Of a stretch of DNA of 16,879 nucleotides, positions 13,929 to 16,879 are shown piece after piece; position 1 is the stretch's first letter; each line of letters starts with the position of its first letter. The notes beneath the pieces are model-generated. The model was not told the origin of the DNA. It was given only the letters and a program-made list of their open reading frames with translations, and ran no database searches. Position numbers and translations under genes: made by a program. This stretch comes from an uncultured Bacteroidota bacterium (GTDB lineage: Bacteria; Bacteroidota; Bacteroidia; Flavobacteriales; Flavobacteriaceae): positions 1-16,879 of the forward strand of contig CAIJFC010000012.1 of the NCBI GenBank assembly GCA_903819815.1, read 5' to 3'.

Positions 13929-13936
13929 TAAATTTG
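13929..13936 (+). promoter_or_regulatory. -7 box for glyA
   Basis: TAAATTTG matches TAnnTTTG, 25 bases before the glyA ATG. Its expected -33 position (near 13906) lies within the fahA promoter, so the two divergent promoters overlap. No clear TTG is present there. Confidence 0.5.
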
Positions 13937-13961
13937 CGTTAAATTTAACAACTACTATAAA

Positions 13962-15236
13962 ATGCAACACGACAACGAAATTTTCGACCTAATTTTAGAA
14001 GAACAAGACAGACAAATTCACGGAATTGAGCTTATCGCATCAGAGAATTTTGTAAGCGACCAAGTAATGGAAGCTGCAGGCTCTTGTTTGACCAATAAAT
14101 ATGCAGAAGGATACCCAGGGAAAAGATATTATGGAGGTTGTGAAGTAGTAGATGTAGTTGAACAAATTGCTATTGACAGAGCCAAAGCGCTTTTTGGAGC
14201 AGAATATGCTAACGTTCAACCGCACTCAGGATCACAAGCAAATACAGCTGTTTATCATGCTTGCTTGAAACCAGGTGATAAAATTTTAGGTTTCGATTTG
14301 TCACACGGTGGGCATTTAACTCACGGATCTCCTGTAAACTTCTCAGGACGTTTGTATACTCCGTCTTTTTATGGAGTTGAAAAAGAAACAGGCCGTTTTG
14401 ATTATGATAAAATTCAAGAAATTGCTACTAAAGAACAACCAAAATTAATCATCGCAGGAGCTTCAGCTTATTGTAGAGACATGGATTTTGAGCGTTTTAG
14501 AAAAATCGCTGATAGCGTTGGAGCTATTTTATTAGCCGATATATCTCACCCTTCCGGATTAATCGCAAAAGGTTTAATGAACGATCCTATTCCTCATTGC
14601 CATATTGTAACTACAACTACCCACAAAACCCTTCGTGGTCCTAGAGGTGGATTGATATTAATGGGTAAAGATTTTGAAAATCCATTTGGATTAACCACTC
14701 CAAAAGGAGAAATTAGAATGATGTCTTCTTTACTAGATTTAGCCGTATTCCCAGGAAATCAAGGAGGCCCATTAATGCACATTATTGCTGCCAAAGCAGT
14801 CGCATTTGGTGAAGCTTTAACAGATGAGTTTTTCAGATATACGCTTCAAGTTCAAAAAAATGCAAAAGCAATGGCGGAAGCATTTGTAAAAAGAGATTAC
14901 CATTTAATTTCTGGAGGAACAGACAATCACATGATGTTAATTGACCTTAGAAATAAAAATATTACGGGTAAAGAAGCGGAGAACGCTTTAGTGAAAGCAG
15001 AAATTACTGTAAACAAAAACATGGTTCCATTTGATGATAAATCCCCATTTGTAACTTCTGGAATTAGAGTTGGAACACCTGCAATTACCACCCGTGGATT
15101 AGTAGAAAGTGATATGGAAACTATCGTGGAATTAATCGACAGAGTTTTAATGAATCATACCGATGAAGCTGTAATTGAGCAGGTTGCAGATGAAGTTAAC
15201 GAAATGATGGGCGAAAGAGCAATGTTCGTATTCTAA
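13962..15236 (+). CDS. glyA: Serine hydroxymethyltransferase
   Basis: This PLP enzyme interconverts serine plus tetrahydrofolate with glycine plus 5,10-methylene-tetrahydrofolate and is the main source of one-carbon units. The protein has 424 residues, cytoplasmic, of normal length. The PLP-binding lysine is Lys222 in VTTTTHKTLRGPRGG. Other marks are LIASENFVS (24-32), NKYAEGYPGKRYYGG (45-59), NVQPHSGSQAN (84-94), and ADISHPSGL, in which Asp193 contacts the PLP ring. It stands alone with its own -7 box; a folded spacer separates it from the broken miaE gene. Confidence 0.98.
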   Translation: MQHDNEIFDLILEEQDRQIHGIELIASENFVSDQVMEAAGSCLTNKYAEGYPGKRYYGGCEVVDVVEQIAIDRAKALFGAEYANVQPHSGSQANTAVYHACLKPGDKILGFDLSHGGHLTHGSPVNFSGRLYTPSFYGVEKETGRFDYDKIQEIATKEQPKLIIAGASAYCRDMDFERFRKIADSVGAILLADISHPSGLIAKGLMNDPIPHCHIVTTTTHKTLRGPRGGLILMGKDFENPFGLTTPKGEIRMMSSLLDLAVFPGNQGGPLMHIIAAKAVAFGEALTDEFFRYTLQVQKNAKAMAEAFVKRDYHLISGGTDNHMMLIDLRNKNITGKEAENALVKAEITVNKNMVPFDDKSPFVTSGIRVGTPAITTRGLVESDMETIVELIDRVLMNHTDEAVIEQVADEVNEMMGERAMFVF

Positions 15237-15252
15237 TAAAAAACAGCTTGAT

Positions 15253-15300
15253 GTTTAAGGTTTATTGAATAAACTTTGAACCTTAAACTTTAAACTAAAA
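15253..15300. repeat. Heptanucleotide repeat and hairpin between glyA and miaE
   Basis: GTTTAAGGTT (15253-15262) pairs perfectly with AACCTTAAAC (15279-15288), with an inner stem TTTAT/ATAAA (15261-15265 and 15269-15273) as an alternative. CTTTGAA (15274), CCTTAAA (15281), CTTTAAA (15288) and CTAAAA (15295) follow in 7-base register. There is no T-run, so termination of glyA here is uncertain. Confidence 0.6.
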
Positions 15301-15303
15301 TAT

Positions 15304-15897
15304 ATGTCCGTTTTAAGATTAAAATTACCTACCGATCCAAGATGGGTAAATATTGTGGAAACCAATATTGAAGAAATTCTTTCTGACCACGCTTGGTGCG
15401 AACAAAAAGCAGCTTCTAACGCAATTACTATTATCACCATAAATTCTGAATATCCCGATTTAGTTACGGATATGTTGGCTTTAGCCAAAGAGGAAATTGA
15501 ACACTTTGAAATGGTTCACAATATCATCAAAAAGCGTGGTTTGACACTTGCTAGAGAACGCAAAGATGAATATGTTGGTGAATTGGCACAATACATGAAA
15601 AAAAGCAATACCGGAAGTCGTGTATCATGATTTGTTGAACGCATGTTGTTTTCCGCGATGATTGAAGCTAGAAGTTGCGAGCGTTTCAAAGTACTTTCTG
15701 AAAATATTAACGATGAAGAATTGTCGAATTTTTACAGAGATTTAATGGAAAGCGAAGCCGGACATTACACTACTTTTATTACCTATGCCAGAAAATATGG
15801 ACAAGGAATTGACGTTGAAAAAAGATGGCGCGAATGGCTTGAATTTGAAGCTTCTATAATTGAAAATTATGGAAAACGCGAAACCATACACGGATAA
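15304..15897 (+). pseudogene. miaE: tRNA-(ms2io6A) hydroxylase, MiaE type, interrupted by TGA
   Basis: MiaE is a ferritin-like diiron oxygenase that hydroxylates ms2i6A at tRNA position 37. The frame spans 197 codons but has an in-frame TGA at 15628-15630 after GSRVS; reading resumes in the same frame as FVERMLFSAMIEARSCERF. The first half (108 codons) holds AWCEQKAA and the ExxH of AKEEIEHFEMVH. The second half holds the Glu of MIEARSCERF and the ExxH of SEAGHYTTF. The metal site needs both halves. Both remain well conserved with no frameshift, so the change is recent, a sequencing error (GGA or CGA to TGA), or a readthrough site. A restart at ATG 15643 could yield the second half as a separate 84-residue peptide. 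The GNAT gene follows after 20 bases. Confidence 0.85.
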
Positions 15898-15917
15898 ACC
15901 TTATACCATTTCCAAAA

Positions 15918-16418
15918 ATGATAGAAATTTCTATAGCCAATTCCTCTGATTTTAAAACGATACGAGAAATTGCTTATACTACCTGGCCTAGTACTTATGG
16001 GGCAATAGTTTCAAAAGTACAACTGGAATACATGTTAGAGAAATTCTATAGTGATGCCACACTAACTGATAATTTAATTCATAACAACCATCACTTTTTA
16101 TTGGCTAAGGAAAATGAAACTTGCTTCGGATTTGCTTCCTATGAACCTGATTACTTAGGGGATAAAATCGTTCGTTTACACAAAATATACCTTCTTCCTG
16201 AATCTCAAGGAAAAGGAGCGGGGAAATTACTAATTTCTGAAATTGAAAAAATAGCACGCCAATTGAATCAAAATGGTATTTCACTGAATGTAAATCGGTT
16301 TAATAAAGCCTTTGATTTTTACACAAAATTAGATTTTGAGTGTATTGGTGAAGAAGATGTCGAATTGGATTATGGCTATCTTATGGAAGATTTCAAAATG
16401 CTAAAGAAACTAAGCTAA
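15918..16418 (+). CDS. GNAT-family N-acetyltransferase
   Basis: The protein has 166 residues with the full GNAT fold. Motif A, which binds the acetyl-CoA pyrophosphate, is LHKIYLLPESQGKGAGKLL, with QGKGAG at 97-102. Strand beta-5 and motif B follow as ISLNVNRFNKAFDFYTKLDF. The N-terminus has the usual TTWPSTYG stretch. Substrate not predictable; it may be an amine, peptide or protein N-terminus (RimI-like enzymes belong to the same superfamily). It probably shares the miaE transcript. Its stop touches the stop of the convergent pentapeptide gene without any base between, so no terminator fits there. Confidence 0.9.
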   Translation: MIEISIANSSDFKTIREIAYTTWPSTYGAIVSKVQLEYMLEKFYSDATLTDNLIHNNHHFLLAKENETCFGFASYEPDYLGDKIVRLHKIYLLPESQGKGAGKLLISEIEKIARQLNQNGISLNVNRFNKAFDFYTKLDFECIGEEDVELDYGYLMEDFKMLKKLS

Positions 16419-16879
16419 CTATTTTACAATAATATCATATTTGTAAAGCAATCCTTTTAATCCTTCAAGAGAAAAAATAGCTTTCTTTATCTTAGTACTT
16501 TCTGGATTAATGGTATAGTTGAAGCTGGTTTTAAAATTAGTTTTTGAAGCGTTGGCTTTGTCAAACTCACTTCGGTACAAATCGCAGTTTTCAAACACTA
16601 CTTCACTTAAATCAGACCCCATAAAGTCAACGGCTACAAGACTTGTATTGGTAAATGTAAAGCCTTTCATCTTCAGCGCATAAAATTTTGAAAAGTCTAA
16701 AATGCAGTCTTTAAAGTGTATTTCGAAGATAAATTTGTCAATCATGGCAAAATTCACATCACTAATTTTACATTTATTAAAATGAACCGTTCTTAAGGAA
16801 GTATGATTGATTTTAGCGCCATTAAAATTGCATTTGATAAAATTACAATCGATAAAAGTAGACGCCATAAAGAGGCAAC
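16419..16879 (-). CDS. Pentapeptide-repeat protein (partial at right edge)
   Basis: The C-terminal 149 or more residues show the A(D/N)Lxx-type pattern in the C/S-x-F-x-x variant (STFIDCNFIKCNFNGAKI, VFENCDLYRSEFDKANASKT), which forms a right-handed quadrilateral beta-helix. The last 35 residues (NPESTKIKKAIFSLEGLKGL) are the usual non-repeat C-terminal helix that serves for dimerisation in such proteins. An ATG at 16868 exists, but the frame stays open to the window edge and upstream codons (C-L-F) continue the repeat register, so the real start lies outside. It ends in TAG, unlike the other complete genes, which end in TAA. Function unknown; some family members (Qnr, MfpA) protect gyrase. 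Confidence 0.88.
   Translation of the reverse strand, partial: CLFMASTFIDCNFIKCNFNGAKINHTSLRTVHFNKCKISDVNFAMIDKFIFEIHFKDCILDFSKFYALKMKGFTFTNTSLVAVDFMGSDLSEVVFENCDLYRSEFDKANASKTNFKTSFNYTINPESTKIKKAIFSLEGLKGLLYKYDIIVK

Noticed and set aside
15628..15630. TGA in miaE as selenocysteine or a reassigned sense codon
   Set aside because: No Cys is expected at this linker position, no convincing downstream hairpin is seen, and no other gene here carries an internal TGA.
15643..15897. Second half of miaE as an independent gene
   Set aside because: It is the in-frame continuation of the same protein after one TGA, with no promoter or clear ribosome binding site; kept only as a possible restart.
16419..16868. 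Pentapeptide-repeat gene as complete, starting at ATG 16868
   Set aside because: The frame stays open to the window edge and the codons before the ATG continue the repeat register.
1..16879. CRISPR array, phage, insertion sequence or defence island
   Set aside because: No spaced direct repeats of suitable length, and no transposase, integrase, nuclease-helicase or toxin-antitoxin gene found; the genes are housekeeping or small accessory genes.

Overview
The window looks like a chromosomal segment of a flavobacterium (phylum Bacteroidota, family Flavobacteriaceae). The DNA is AT-rich. Almost every complete gene ends in TAA. Shine-Dalgarno sequences are scarce. Many genes are preceded by the Bacteroidota promoter -7 box TAnnTTTG, in several cases with a TTG or TTTG -33 box 19-20 bases upstream. 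Gene content and protein sequences (DUF2911, DUF1684, Flavobacterium-type IF3 and MiaE) fit this assignment. I see no phage, plasmid, transposase, CRISPR or recognisable defence system; this is ordinary core genome with several small points of interest.

Layout. (1) 1-3660, plus strand: the last codons of a probable unidentified gene, then the classical translation cluster thrS - infC - rpmI - rplT. infC has no ATG, GTG or TTG at its proper N-terminus and probably starts at ATA. The spacer before rplT contains a folded element that could be an L20 autoregulatory leader. A bidirectional terminator closes the cluster. (2) 3665-5873, minus strand: a secreted protein with a GATase1-like core (relatives are often labelled asparagine synthetase B, doubtfully), and a secreted DUF2911 protein with TPR-like repeats. 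(3) 6010-7768, plus: a SRPBCC-fold protein coupled to a class I DNA photolyase. (4) 7773-10547, minus: a HAD phosphatase/mutase, the t6A-modifying dehydratase TcdA, a short TatD-type hydrolase and a DUF1684 lipoprotein or exported protein. The last two overlap by one base. (5) 10643-12446, plus: an MFS transporter, two small conserved-looking proteins (75 and 46 aa) and tRNA-Arg(ACG), then a bidirectional terminator. (6) 12569-15236: fumarylacetoacetase (minus) and serine hydroxymethyltransferase (plus), transcribed divergently. (7) 15304-16879: a tRNA hydroxylase gene (miaE type) broken by one in-frame TGA, a GNAT acetyltransferase, and a convergent pentapeptide-repeat gene that runs off the right edge.

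Themes. Translation and tRNA biology dominate: thrS, infC, rpmI, rplT, tcdA, miaE and tRNA-Arg. The most notable signals are the non-canonical infC start, the nonsense codon that cuts miaE exactly between its two metal-binding halves, the rplT leader, several short arrays with a strict 7-base period in intergenic spacers, and a compensated tertiary pair (A19-U56) in the tRNA.
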